Made by a program: the position numbers and the translations under genes. A DNA stretch of 64,000 nucleotides from an uncultured Burkholderiales bacterium (GTDB taxonomy: Bacteria; Pseudomonadota; Gammaproteobacteria; Burkholderiales; Burkholderiaceae_C): positions 55,739-119,738 of the forward strand of contig CAIQHG010000081.1 of the NCBI GenBank assembly GCA_903871545.1. Reading direction: 5' to 3'. Shown in pieces: positions 17,746 to 30,145 of this stretch; the stretch's first letter is position 1, and each line of letters opens with the position of its first letter. The notes under the pieces were generated by a model. It was not told the DNA's origin. It worked only from the letters and a program-made list of their open reading frames with translations, and searched no databases.

Positions 17746-17804
17746 TGGATTATTCTCCTTTTATTAGATACTGTAATTTTTTAAAATTAATTGTGTTTTA
17801 AAAA

Positions 17805-19286
17805 CTAGACTCCGCTTAAATTCAACCCAGTCGATCCTCTATCTTTGTGAGCAAACGCGTGGGAAAGCTCACCTGATGCCCCACTCTCCTGACTCAACCC
17901 CTTTACCCGCCAAGCAATCCAAGCAGCAATTAAAAACATGACAGCTTCGAGTGCAAACACATTAGCGTAGGCAAAGGAAGCATTGCCTATTAACTTCATG
18001 GATAAATCGCTTGCACCCGTTCCTACCAATCCGCCTAGACCGAAAGCAACCGCTTGAGCTGCACCCCAAAGTCCCATTCGGATCCCAGGTTTAACTCCAT
18101 TTGCATCTAAACCTGATACATCACTTTTCAGAGTCGCTAATCTCATCATGGTGCTGATTGCAGCTATTGAGAAAAGTCCGTTTCCGACCCCAAGCACCAT
18201 TAAAATTGGGTTGAGAGGTAAGGCAGGTGCCAGCGAGCCCGAAAAAGCAGCAAAGCAAAGCCCAAACATACCAACGGCTGATAAAACACATCCAATACTC
18301 ATCCAAGAGGAGATTTGACCTAAACGGCCCCTCACCCAACCACTCCCTATAAAGGCCAATAAGAGCATGCCCACCAATACGCTTGCATGCAAAATTCCAG
18401 ACAGTTGGGTGGTTTGACCAGGAGTGAAGTGATAAATGAGGGCGGCGAAGGGCTCCATGATTAAATCTTGAGCACTGTAGGCGAGCATTGAGGAGAACAC
18501 AAAGAATGTGAACAAGCGGGCTTGATCATCACGCCACAAAAGAGCTAAGGCATCTTTGAAGTTTTTATTGCTGTTGTTGCTGTTGCTGTCGAGATTTCCA
18601 TTTGAAATTTCAAGAGATGTTTTAGTCTGCTGTTTATTTTCTTCATATGTTATTTTTTCAACTAGCCTGTTCTCCAAGCCGTACATGGCTATGGCGGTGA
18701 TGGTGCAAGCCAGCACGCTCACACCGATGCTCACTGCCAAGAGTCGGTCAAAGGAGAATGGATCTAACAATTTGCCGCTCACAATGGAAGTTAAAGCAAA
18801 TCCAAAAATCATCATAATCCAAACTGCTGTTGCAGAGGTGGCCCTTTGATGATCTCCCACCCCCTTTGACAAAAGCACCAATAGCGTTGTTCCGCAGGCA
18901 CTAACGCCCATGCCTATCATACAAAACCCCACTAGCGCAGTAGTCACACCAATAGCGAAGTGTTCTGCCATCAAAGTTGTGGCTAATGCCGCCAATATCC
19001 CGCCAACAGCGAGCACCAACATTCCCCCTGTAATCCAAGGGGTGAATCTCTTCGTCTGGTCAGCACCATAACCCATTCTGGGTCTGATCATTTGGATGAT
19101 GTAGTGCAAACCTATCAAAAATCCAGGCAACAAAGCTGGTAACGCAAGTTCAATCACCATCACGCGGTTCAAGGTCGTAGTGGTCGTGACCACTACAGCG
19201 CCCATACACGCCTGCACCAAACCAACGCAAAAAATATTTAACCAATTAGCAGCGCTTGATTTTTGGTTATCCGCTATTTCAATCAT
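17805..19286 (-). CDS. Bch2/ORF428-type PucC-family membrane protein
   Basis: A 493-residue, roughly 12-helix protein of the PucC/LhaA/Bch2 family, located between bchG and bchP where Rhodobacter has ORF428 (bch2). Family blocks include TTLNRVMVIELALPALLPG, the charged loop RPRMGYGADQTKRFTPWI and DLIMEPFAALIYHFTPG. It may deliver new bacteriochlorophyll from BchG to antenna proteins; this is inferred from homology and context. A cytoplasmic loop at about residues 213-243 is enlarged and Asn/Ser/Lys-rich. An AGGAG site precedes the ATG, and the gene begins 24 bases after bchG ends. Confidence 0.92.
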   Translation of the reverse strand: MIEIADNQKSSAANWLNIFCVGLVQACMGAVVVTTTTTLNRVMVIELALPALLPGFLIGLHYIIQMIRPRMGYGADQTKRFTPWITGGMLVLAVGGILAALATTLMAEHFAIGVTTALVGFCMIGMGVSACGTTLLVLLSKGVGDHQRATSATAVWIMMIFGFALTSIVSGKLLDPFSFDRLLAVSIGVSVLACTITAIAMYGLENRLVEKITYEENKQQTKTSLEISNGNLDSNSNNSNKNFKDALALLWRDDQARLFTFFVFSSMLAYSAQDLIMEPFAALIYHFTPGQTTQLSGILHASVLVGMLLLAFIGSGWVRGRLGQISSWMSIGCVLSAVGMFGLCFAAFSGSLAPALPLNPILMVLGVGNGLFSIAAISTMMRLATLKSDVSGLDANGVKPGIRMGLWGAAQAVAFGLGGLVGTGASDLSMKLIGNASFAYANVFALEAVMFLIAAWIAWRVKGLSQESGASGELSHAFAHKDRGSTGLNLSGV

Positions 19287-19310
19287 TTACCCACTCTCCT
19301 ATTCCTTTGG

Positions 19311-20183
19311 TTAAAAGTTTCTCAACGCAAAAGCACTCACCATCATCCCTGAGACAAAAAGCGGCACTCCAAATGCGCTAACTGAGAGGGCTTTAGCGAT
19401 CGGGTCTTTAACGAATTTATACATCAGAGGCAGTTGACACATAGAAAGCAAAAATACTGTCCAAGCACTGTTAGATTGGCCTGCGTTTAGTAGCAAAACG
19501 GCCGCAGACCACTGAGCAAGAATCATGATCAAGCTGGCCATCCAAGCCGCCCCCTTAGGCCCCATCAGTACGGGCAGGGAATTCACCTTCATTAAGCGGT
19601 CACCCTCAATGGCTTTAAAGTCGTTTAGAGTCATAATTCCATGAGCACCAAAGCTATAGATCAATGCAAATCCAAATATCGCCTTACTCGGGTACTCATT
19701 GCCAAGCATCACTGCTGCGCCAGTAAGCCAAGCTAAGCCCTCATAGCTCAAAGCACAGGCAGCATTACCTATCCATCCGTTTTGTTTAAACCGAAGGGGC
19801 GGTGCTGAGTAAGCCCACGCAAACAATAGCCCTAACGCAGCAGCTCTAAAAGCCCACACGCCCAACCACCAAGCCCAAAACAAAGACAGCAAGGTCCAAG
19901 CAATTGCAAGACCCAAACCCCATTTTCCCGGCATGCGCCCGGACGGTATGGGTCGGTTGGGCTCGTTGATTGCGTCCACATGTCTGTCAAACCAATCGTT
20001 ACAGGCTTGACTGCAGGCACAAACCATTGGTCCTGCCAAAACGATCCCCCAAATCACCTTGCCCCAGTAAAGCTCGACAGACTCCCCCGTTGATATCACA
20101 CCACATGCATATGCCCACATGGGGGGAAACCAAGTTATAGGTTTTAAGAGCTCAGCGACAACTTTTAACTTTGGAACATTCAT
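19311..20183 (-). CDS. bchG: bacteriochlorophyll synthase (prenyltransferase)
   Basis: A 290-residue UbiA-family membrane prenyltransferase that attaches geranylgeranyl or phytyl diphosphate to bacteriochlorophyllide a. The first aspartate-rich motif is NDWFDRHVDAINEPNRPIPSG and the second is DFKAIEGDRLMKVNSLPV; both bind the Mg-diphosphate. Seven to nine helices follow, with WAYSAPPLRFKQNGWIGN between. It opens the bchG-bch2-bchP operon and is divergent from bciB, sharing a promoter region with a PpsR-type site. Confidence 0.97.
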   Translation of the reverse strand: MNVPKLKVVAELLKPITWFPPMWAYACGVISTGESVELYWGKVIWGIVLAGPMVCACSQACNDWFDRHVDAINEPNRPIPSGRMPGKWGLGLAIAWTLLSLFWAWWLGVWAFRAAALGLLFAWAYSAPPLRFKQNGWIGNAACALSYEGLAWLTGAAVMLGNEYPSKAIFGFALIYSFGAHGIMTLNDFKAIEGDRLMKVNSLPVLMGPKGAAWMASLIMILAQWSAAVLLLNAGQSNSAWTVFLLSMCQLPLMYKFVKDPIAKALSVSAFGVPLFVSGMMVSAFALRNF

Positions 20184-20229
20184 GTAGTAATTTTTACACG
20201 ACAGTATAAGTTGTCAATAGTAGTTGACA
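20183..20229. promoter_or_regulatory. bchG/bciB divergent promoter with PpsR site
   Basis: TGTCAATAGTAGTTGACA at 20212-20229 is an exact TGT-N12-ACA palindrome. A one-mismatch copy (ending ACG) lies at 20183-20200. TTGACA elements are embedded on both strands, so one repressor dimer could cover the -35 regions of both divergent genes. Confidence 0.65.
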
Positions 20230-20386
20230 CTTATTTTCTCAGTGTTGTTCCTGATATAGAATAAACTCTCTTTTATATTAATTCTTTAGTATTAAATTTT
20301 AGCGATGAAATTGATTCAAATAGGCCCGAAAGAAACTGTGTCCATTTGGGACGGGCTTTGTGTTGTCAAATAAAAGGAAGATCGAA

Positions 20387-21625
20387 ATGGATCATCAGTT
20401 ACCTCATCAGAAGACATTACTTAAGACTACGGACAACTCAAGCCCTCACAGATCTCTTTGCACCGACTGCGGTGTCTCACGCACCTCCGACCCAAAGCAA
20501 TGTGCGACAGCGTGTCAATTTATTCAGCCCGATTACAAGAGTCTTGAGATAAAGGTTCACGGCAGGCAAAGGAGCTTTGAGAAAGCGGATGAGTTGCATT
20601 TTGGCCCTTTTACAAACATGTACCGAGCAAGCTTAAAGAACCCAATTCCAGGGGCCCAGTGGAGCGGAATTACGACCAGAATCGCAGAAAAACTGCTTGA
20701 GCAAGGAAGAGTTGATGCCGTACTCACCATGGAACCAGACACACACGACAAGTGGCGTCCAGTGCCCGTGTTGATTGATAAGGCAAGCGATATGAAACGG
20801 GCACGGGGTATGAGAATGGGCTACGCCCCACTTTTGTCGCTGATCGAGCCTGCAAAAAAAATGGGATATAAGAAATTAGCCATTATTGGCATTCCTTGCC
20901 AAATCTACGCACTCCGCTCTCTAGAGAAGAGTCTTGGCTTGGAGGAACTTTTCGTAATTGGCACGCCCTGCTCGGATAACACCACAACAGAGAATTTCCA
21001 TCAGTTTTTAAACTTAATTACCCCCTCACCCGCTGAAGTAACTTACCTCGAGTTCAAGGCCAATTACCATGTTGAAATTCGGTTTCAAAGCGGAGAGGTA
21101 AAAGAGATTCCGTTCCTGCAGTTGCCCCTTTCCGATTTACCAAAGGACTTTTTCCCCCTCACCTGCCGTACCTGCGTTGACTACACCAATGCGCTCTCGG
21201 ACATCACTATTGGGTACATGGGTGGAGAGGGTGAGCAGTGGGTATTGACCAGAAATAAAAAGGGAGAGGAGTTACTGGCACTCCTGTCCGATGAGATCGT
21301 ATTAAAGGCGCCTGGCAGTGCAGGCAAAAGACATTCTGCAGTGATTGGATTTAAGAAAAATGTCGAACTCGCTGCAGGCGGACTTCCCCTTAGAAAGATG
21401 CCTAATTGGCTCAGACCCATCGTATCTTGGTTGATGCCTAGAATCGGCCCAAGAGGCTTAGAGTTTGCGCGCACGAGGGTGGAGATGAAGGCTATTGAAT
21501 CCGTACTTCATTTGAGACGGGAGTTGCCATCACGAATTAAGCATATGGTCCCCAGTCACATATGGGAATTGACTAAGGCCTATGATTTAAAGCCCGAGGC
21601 GCACGAGCAGCCCGTAAAGGGCTAG
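20387..21625 (+). CDS. bciB: 8-vinyl reductase, ferredoxin-dependent type (BciB)
   Basis: A 412-residue protein of the F420 hydrogenase/dehydrogenase beta-subunit family. This family includes BciB, the iron-sulfur flavoprotein that reduces the 8-vinyl group of divinyl (proto)chlorophyllide. Cysteine clusters that can bind 4Fe-4S centres are CTDCG with CATAC near the N-terminus and CRTCVDYTN around residue 265. GIPCQIYALRSLEK and IGTPCSDNTTTENF are conserved family blocks. I chose the ATG at 20387 because AAGGAAG stands six bases before it; a GTG nine codons upstream also opens the frame. No bciA-type reductase is in the window. Confidence 0.9.
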   Translation: MDHQLPHQKTLLKTTDNSSPHRSLCTDCGVSRTSDPKQCATACQFIQPDYKSLEIKVHGRQRSFEKADELHFGPFTNMYRASLKNPIPGAQWSGITTRIAEKLLEQGRVDAVLTMEPDTHDKWRPVPVLIDKASDMKRARGMRMGYAPLLSLIEPAKKMGYKKLAIIGIPCQIYALRSLEKSLGLEELFVIGTPCSDNTTTENFHQFLNLITPSPAEVTYLEFKANYHVEIRFQSGEVKEIPFLQLPLSDLPKDFFPLTCRTCVDYTNALSDITIGYMGGEGEQWVLTRNKKGEELLALLSDEIVLKAPGSAGKRHSAVIGFKKNVELAAGGLPLRKMPNWLRPIVSWLMPRIGPRGLEFARTRVEMKAIESVLHLRRELPSRIKHMVPSHIWELTKAYDLKPEAHEQPVKG

Positions 21626-21639
21626 AAAGCGGGTGCTTA

Positions 21640-23058
21640 CTAAGGTTTATCTGAGGAGTCCGCCATTCCGTAGCGGTGTAACTTAATGTACAGACTCTGC
21701 CTGGAGAGTCCTAGCATTTCAGCAGTAGAGGCTCTATTATTTTGCGTCAACTCTAAGGCAGATTGGATACACATTTTCTCAATCATGTCTGAGGTCTCAC
21801 CCACAATATCTTTCATCGGCATGCGTCCAACCAGTTGAGCGAGTTGTGACACAGATCCGGCCATACTGCTTGATGCAACAGGCCCAGTTTGGGACAAACG
21901 GTGAACATCTCGGATAAAGAACCCATACCTCTTTTCCTCTGAATCCAAAGTGGACGCACTGATCTCAACCTCGACTGATGTGTTAGATTCTGAGACAAGT
22001 TCGGTTGCAAAATTTCTGAGTTTTGAGAGTTGCTTCAAATTATTGATTAAAACACCCCAATCTACTCCAGCCCGCGCAAGCCACGTCTCAAAAGGCTTGC
22101 CTAAGACCCGAGCCTGGGAAAACGCACCAGATAAAGATATGAATTCATCGTTCGCACTAAGTACGATACCCGCACCGTCTGTGACAACAAAGCCGTACGG
22201 GGCCTTTTGAATAGCGTCAGTAAACCACTCTTGAGTGGGTGTGCTTTGTGGGCCGCCTTTTGACATTGACTTTGCAGTCAAGCGAACCATCAACTGGGGT
22301 CCACCTTCTTGAACTATCAGCGAAGGCGTGAGCGTAAATGTCTGATCTGCACCCAAGCTTTTAACCAATAAAGACTTGGTTTTACCACCCGTTTGAGCAG
22401 CCGTCATCAACGACTCAAAATCGTCTCTATGCTCGGACGAGAAAAATTGATAGAGCTCAGCGCCCACTAATTTTTTTGGATCCTCCGTCATTAGCGCTCT
22501 TGCACCGGCTGGATTGGCTTGAGTGATTTTCTTGGTTGTCAAATCAACAATGAGTATGGGTTCAACTGAATTGTCAAACAACAAGTTATAACGCGACTCC
22601 AAATGCCTGAGTCGCAAATAGTCACGCTCCATGGATCTGTGGGTGTCCATTAATTTTTGCTGCATCTTAGACATTGAGCCCAGATCCCTAGCGCATAGTC
22701 TTAAGTTAACTTCATTTTTAAACTTAAAGAGTTGGACTAAAAATGGGGCACTTTGTTTTGTTGGAGAAAGAAAGTTAATGTGTCTCCACTCAGTTTCTTG
22801 TTCAAGGGGGGATTGATCGCTAAGCTCAATAGGAGCCTTTAGGGTGGTTAATATTTTTTTTACAGAGTCAGCTTCTGTTAAATCCGAGATCTTTCGTCCA
22901 ACCCAACCCTCTAACTTTAGGCGACTGAGTTCAATTCCTTTTGTCTTCAATGAGACTATGTTGTGAGTTTTAGGATGAATCAAGACGACCATATCTGATA
23001 GACCCAAAATAAGGGACTCTATGAGAGTTGATTGATCTGAAGGTGCAACAGTTTTCAC
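21640..23058 (-). CDS. ppsR: PpsR/CrtJ-type photosynthesis repressor
   Basis: A 472-residue regulator with three PAS-like domains (about residues 12-110, 155-270 and 285-400) and a C-terminal Fis-type helix-turn-helix (about 430-465: CIQSALELTQNNRASTAEML then GLSRQSLYIKLHRYGM). Cys430 at the head of the HTH corresponds to the redox-active Cys known in PpsR/CrtJ; a second Cys lies before the first inter-PAS linker. The protein is expected to bind TGT-N12-ACA palindromes in response to oxygen and with help from AerR/PpaA. It is adjacent to ppaA. No exact palindrome was found before its own start, so autoregulation through that site is not indicated. Confidence 0.95.
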   Translation of the reverse strand: MKTVAPSDQSTLIESLILGLSDMVVLIHPKTHNIVSLKTKGIELSRLKLEGWVGRKISDLTEADSVKKILTTLKAPIELSDQSPLEQETEWRHINFLSPTKQSAPFLVQLFKFKNEVNLRLCARDLGSMSKMQQKLMDTHRSMERDYLRLRHLESRYNLLFDNSVEPILIVDLTTKKITQANPAGARALMTEDPKKLVGAELYQFFSSEHRDDFESLMTAAQTGGKTKSLLVKSLGADQTFTLTPSLIVQEGGPQLMVRLTAKSMSKGGPQSTPTQEWFTDAIQKAPYGFVVTDGAGIVLSANDEFISLSGAFSQARVLGKPFETWLARAGVDWGVLINNLKQLSKLRNFATELVSESNTSVEVEISASTLDSEEKRYGFFIRDVHRLSQTGPVASSSMAGSVSQLAQLVGRMPMKDIVGETSDMIEKMCIQSALELTQNNRASTAEMLGLSRQSLYIKLHRYGMADSSDKP

Positions 23059-23490
23059 TAATATTGACTCAATTAAAGCTCACCCTCATGGGGAGTTATC
23101 CAGAAATTTCAATCTACCAAACGACAACACAACACATAAAATAAACTGACTTTAATACCACTGGCATTTACCCTAAACAACACAAAGATCGGTTAAAAAA
23201 ATTAAAACCAAAATACAAATGTCAATTTATGTTTTCATAATTAAGTGTCAACTTGGAAATTATACCTACATTGTTTAGTGGTATTTTCTTAAAAGACACC
23301 TAATCATTAAAAAAACTCCTTAAACCGGGGATTGCTATTGGATTAGTTGACTCAGAGCTCACTTAAGCGAGCGCGAGGAAGTCACAAATTCAAAATAAAA
23401 CAATAACAGATCAATGAAAATTAAAAAGTTTTCTATTTATTTTGGGTTTCCCTCAATGAATTCAAGGTTGTTTTCAGATTTCTTGATTCT
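23059..23490. other. ppsR upstream / ppaA downstream spacer
   Basis: About 430 bases between two minus-strand genes, AT-rich with frequent stops. It must hold the ppsR promoter. GTCAA half-sites occur near 23221 and 23248 but no full TGT-N12-ACA site. I see no gene or RNA in it. Confidence 0.4.
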
Positions 23491-24504
23491 CTAACCTTCA
23501 ATTTTGGTGGTGTTTTTGTTTTTAACTTGCCCGAATCCTTTAGGGAGGATCCTCTTGAAAGATCTGCTGTTTTTTGAACCCATCTCCTGGTCATTATTTT
23601 TCACAGCCACCGCACCGCTCAACTCAGCCGCACTGAGAAGGTGCAGCTTTCTAAGCTTACGGTGAACCCTGACCATCTTTAGACCTAGGGTATGCGCATC
23701 TCGAGGGGTTTTGCTGGCAGCGTGAGCACCTATCAAACTCACCAACTCTGGCTCAAGGGCTAAAAGGGGACCACCAACGATGCACTGAATATGAACATTC
23801 TTAGATTTTGATTTAATCTTTGCAACCCAAGACTTGAGCTTAGGCACCTCAGTGGTTAAAGAAACGCTTATGCATATGAGATCAATCCAATTATTGGAGA
23901 CCAAAGCTAAAAGTTCCTTCTCCTCGTGGTCAAAACCCGGCAAGAGGTGCCACCCTTTTCGTTGTAGGTACTGAGAAACTAAAAGCGGCCCAAGCGTGTG
24001 CTGTGCACCGGGGGCCGTCGCAACCAATACCTGAAATCTATTTACTGCCGGCATCATATGAGCTGCGTCAGGTTTAATGAAATCAGGGCTTAATGAAGAA
24101 ATCAATCTCTTCATATTCCAACTTGACCTGGTTACGTCAAAAAACGTAATAATATCTTTTTCCCATAAATATTGCAGTGACCTTGCCACTTGAGGAATGA
24201 TGTCTAAATAAAAGACTTCTATATCAAGCCCTTGATCAAATAGATTTTGCGCAAAGACTTCTAGCTCAACGGAACTCATCTCCAAAAAAGCTTGAGAGCA
24301 CTTTTCAACGAAATAGCTTAGATCTCGTTGGGAAATCTCTGCCAAGGGTTGATGCACACACTGGGAAACCAACTTTAATGAATTCGTGCTTGCTTTAGTC
24401 TGAGCCGCGTGCGAGCAAGACTCTTCACCGTGCTCTTTAATTAAGCTTGGAATAATCTCGCCAGCAAGGGTTGACACCAATGGCAACAAATGATGAAAAC
24501 TCAA
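23491..24504 (-). CDS. ppaA: AerR/PpaA cobalamin-binding antirepressor (paralogue 2)
   Basis: A 337-residue protein with an N-terminal helical region and a C-terminal B12-binding domain: VATAPGAQHTLGPLLVSQYL with the cobalt-ligand His in AQHTLG, then DLICISVSL and CIVGGPLLAL. It lies directly upstream of ppsR on the same strand, the arrangement of ppaA-ppsR / aerR-crtJ pairs in other phototrophs, so it is the more likely orthologue of the two family members here. It would modulate PpsR DNA binding in response to light via cobalamin. The C-terminal 60 residues are Lys- and Asn-rich. It is divergent from bchF. Confidence 0.9.
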   Translation of the reverse strand: MSFHHLLPLVSTLAGEIIPSLIKEHGEESCSHAAQTKASTNSLKLVSQCVHQPLAEISQRDLSYFVEKCSQAFLEMSSVELEVFAQNLFDQGLDIEVFYLDIIPQVARSLQYLWEKDIITFFDVTRSSWNMKRLISSLSPDFIKPDAAHMMPAVNRFQVLVATAPGAQHTLGPLLVSQYLQRKGWHLLPGFDHEEKELLALVSNNWIDLICISVSLTTEVPKLKSWVAKIKSKSKNVHIQCIVGGPLLALEPELVSLIGAHAASKTPRDAHTLGLKMVRVHRKLRKLHLLSAAELSGAVAVKNNDQEMGSKNSRSFKRILPKGFGQVKNKNTTKIEG

Positions 24505-24622
24505 TTAACTATCCCCTTGTCTTGCTGCTCGGTTTAAGAAGCTTGAATAACGATTAAAAATTAACCCGTGTTTTGGCTTGAAAAGATCACTAAGCACTCA
24601 TAATTTACTTATCAATTATGAG

Positions 24623-24701
24623 TGTCTATTAAAAATGACAATTAGGCATTGGTGTAAACCCCTAATGTGTAACTTAAAATTAACGTCAATTTAAGTTGAC
24701 A
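24623..24701. promoter_or_regulatory. ppaA/bchF divergent promoter with PpsR sites
   Basis: An exact TGTCTATTAAAAATGACA site lies at 24623-24640. Two one-mismatch sites follow at 24668-24685 (TGT...ACG) and 24684-24701 (CGT...ACA), the last embedding TTGACA at 24696. Spacing allows paired PpsR binding over the bchF promoter and ahead of ppaA. Confidence 0.65.
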
Positions 24702-24730
24702 TATTGTTTTTTCGGATTTAAAGTTAGGTC

Positions 24731-26604
<1,874 letters not shown>

Positions 26605-26659
26605 CAGATATTGAAAAAAATTAAATATTTAAACTAAACGTAAAACTCTCAAGCACACC

Positions 26660-28378
26660 ATGCAACTCACTCTTTGGACATATGAAGGACCACCGCACAT
26701 AGGGGCTATGCGTATAGCAACCTCTATGAAAGACGTGCATTATGTATTGCATGCACCCCAAGGCGATACCTACGCTGATCTGCTCTTTACGATGATAGAG
26801 CGACTTCAAAGACGCCCACCCGTAACTTACACAACCTTTCAAGCCAGAGACTTGGGAGGTGATACGGCTCAACTCTTTATCGATGCTGTCCTTCAAGCCA
26901 ATGAGAGATTCAAACCAAATGCACTTTTAGTCGGTGCGTCTTGCACTGCAGAGCTTATTCAAGACGATCCAGGGGGTTTAGCGCTCGGACTTAACCTGTC
27001 TACCCCAGTGATACCGCTAGATCTCCCTGCATACCAACGAAAAGAGAACTGGGGTAGCGCGGAGACTTTTTATCACCTTGTGCGAAAGTTGGTAAAAAGA
27101 AATACTCCTACAGGTACGACACCAAATAGCAATGAACAATCCTCTGCTAACACAGCCCCACAGCAAAGCCCCACCCGCCCAAAGTGCAACATCCTAGGAC
27201 CCACTGCACTTGGTTTTAGACACCGTGACGACTTGATTGAAATCACCGCTCTGATTGAAAATTTAGGTGTAGAGGTGAATGTAATTGCACCGATGAATGC
27301 CTGTGTCAGTGACATTGAGAGACTCCCCTTAGCTGATTTTAATGTAGTGCTTTATCCTGAAACAGCTCAAACGGCAGCTATTTGGCTTGAGAGAGAATTT
27401 AAACAACCCTTTACCAAACGCATTCCAATTGGGCACAAAGGCACCATCGCTTTTATTCGAGAAGTGCTTGAGTTGGCAAAGTTGCCTGCAGATGAGGAAC
27501 TCATTAAGAAACTAAGTAACAGATCAAGAGCTTCTTGGTATGCCCACTCAGTTGACTCCACTTACCTGACCAACAAACGTGTATTTATTTTTGGAGATGC
27601 TTCACACGCCATCGCTGCAGCAAGAGTGGCGAGTGAGGAGATGGGCTTTCAAGTGGTAGGACTGGGCACGTATAGTAGAGAATTTGCCAGAGAAATCAGA
27701 GAAGCTGCGAAGCTTTATGGTCTTAGCGCCATCATCACTGATGACTACCTAGAGGTGGAAGATCACATTGAGGAGCTTCATCCTGAGCTGATCCTTGGCA
27801 CTCAAATGGAGCGTCATATTGCTAAACGCCACGGCATTCCTTGTACCGTTATTTCAGCTCCCATGCACGTGCAAGATTTCCCTGCAAGGTACGCGCCTCA
27901 AATGGGATTTGAGGGTGCAAATGTTTTGTTTGATACCTGGGTTCACCCGCTCATGATGGGGCTGGAGGAGCATTTATTAGGCATGTTTAGAGAGGACTTT
28001 GAGTTCAACGACTCCTCAGCCCCCTCGCACCTTGGGGGTGCAAAGAAAACCGTAGACCCCGCGACCCACTCTTTTAACTCCTCCCATTCTTCTCAAAACG
28101 AGCCTACGTCAATTGAAGTCAATTCAGTTAGTGAGCAAACAACAAACTCAATCCAAAATCTTCCACGCGAAAATCTAAGTCCCATACCCACGGGTCAGCA
28201 AAAGGTCAACGACATGATTCAGCACTGGACTCGGGAGGCAGAGTTAGAGCTTAAAAAAATTCCATTTTTCGTACGCGGTAAAGCCAAAAGAAACACGGAA
28301 AAATTTGCTAAAGAAATGGGTGTTCAAGAAATCACTGTAGACACGTTGTATGACGCAAAAGCGCATTTCAAGAGTTAA
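26660..28378 (+). CDS. bchB: light-independent protochlorophyllide reductase subunit B
   Basis: A 572-residue NifK-like DPOR subunit. It starts [20 protein letters not shown] with conserved blocks [18 protein letters not shown] and [18 protein letters not shown], and ends in a PCP-reductase-type C-terminal domain ([18 protein letters not shown]). It is longer than the usual 510-530 residues because of two low-complexity inserts: a Ser/Thr/Pro/Gln stretch at about 153-176 and a 65-residue Ser/Asn-rich linker at about 452-516. Neither interrupts a conserved block. Confidence 0.96.
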   Translation: MQLTLWTYEGPPHIGAMRIATSMKDVHYVLHAPQGDTYADLLFTMIERLQRRPPVTYTTFQARDLGGDTAQLFIDAVLQANERFKPNALLVGASCTAELIQDDPGGLALGLNLSTPVIPLDLPAYQRKENWGSAETFYHLVRKLVKRNTPTGTTPNSNEQSSANTAPQQSPTRPKCNILGPTALGFRHRDDLIEITALIENLGVEVNVIAPMNACVSDIERLPLADFNVVLYPETAQTAAIWLEREFKQPFTKRIPIGHKGTIAFIREVLELAKLPADEELIKKLSNRSRASWYAHSVDSTYLTNKRVFIFGDASHAIAAARVASEEMGFQVVGLGTYSREFAREIREAAKLYGLSAIITDDYLEVEDHIEELHPELILGTQMERHIAKRHGIPCTVISAPMHVQDFPARYAPQMGFEGANVLFDTWVHPLMMGLEEHLLGMFREDFEFNDSSAPSHLGGAKKTVDPATHSFNSSHSSQNEPTSIEVNSVSEQTTNSIQNLPRENLSPIPTGQQKVNDMIQHWTREAELELKKIPFFVRGKAKRNTEKFAKEMGVQEITVDTLYDAKAHFKS

Positions 28379-28424
28379 ACCAAGATGAACTCATTTTTTA
28401 AACTTCCTCAAAAACATTCTATAA

Positions 28425-29345
<921 letters not shown>

Positions 29346-29416
29346 TATTTGATTGATGTTGCTAGCATCAACCTAAACAACTCAAAAAAAATAGAAATTT
29401 TGGAGCCTTAAAAGAA

Positions 29417-30145
29417 ATGAACAACGCAGAACAAGGGTATTTAGAGCGCAGAGGTCAAATAGAACAGTATTTTGACCGAACTGCAGCAAAGACTTGGGAG
29501 CGCCTGACCTCAACAGATCCGGTCGGAAGAATTAGGGCTAGCGTTCGCGCCGGGCGCGATGAGATGCGAGCAACCTTAATGTCTTGGTTACCACAGGACA
29601 TGACGGGTATGAGGCTACTAGATGCTGGGTGCGGAACCGGGGCGCTCTCTCTTTGTGCAGTTGAAAGAGGTGCTCAAGTAACTGCGGTGGATTTATCTGC
29701 CAACTTAATTCAAGTCGCAAAAAATCGTTACGTATCTTTATCTCAAATTTCAGCAATTTCAAGCCGCAAAGGGTGGGTCGAGTTCTCAAGTGGAGATATG
29801 TTGGACCCGGCCTTGGGCGAATTTGATTATGTGGTTGGAATGGACTCGTTGATCCACTACGACGCACCAGATCTGATTAATGGCATCAATAGCTTGAGCG
29901 AGAGAACAAAAAAGGCCATTTTATTTACATTCCCACCGCGAAACCCACTTCTAGCGGTAGCACATGCCGTGGGACAATTTTTCCCGAAAACCGATCGCTC
30001 TCCCACTCTTGCCCCAGTCTCACAAGACAAGCTTCGCTCAGCACTTGGCAAATCCATAGTCACTAGAGGATGGAGTGAAGGTAGGACGACAAGAATCTCA
30101 AGAGGTTTTTACACCTCCCAAGCCTGGGAGTGGGTTCAACAATGA
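29417..30145 (+). CDS. bchM: Mg-protoporphyrin IX O-methyltransferase
   Basis: A 242-residue SAM-dependent methyltransferase that esterifies the C13 propionate of Mg-protoporphyrin IX. The N-terminal YFDRTAAKTWERLTS block is typical of BchM, and LLDAGCGTGALSL is SAM motif I. YVVGMDSLIHYD and ILFTFPPRNPLL are further family segments. Its stop overlaps the lhaA ATG (ATGA), so the two are translationally coupled. Confidence 0.96.
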   Translation: MNNAEQGYLERRGQIEQYFDRTAAKTWERLTSTDPVGRIRASVRAGRDEMRATLMSWLPQDMTGMRLLDAGCGTGALSLCAVERGAQVTAVDLSANLIQVAKNRYVSLSQISAISSRKGWVEFSSGDMLDPALGEFDYVVGMDSLIHYDAPDLINGINSLSERTKKAILFTFPPRNPLLAVAHAVGQFFPKTDRSPTLAPVSQDKLRSALGKSIVTRGWSEGRTTRISRGFYTSQAWEWVQQ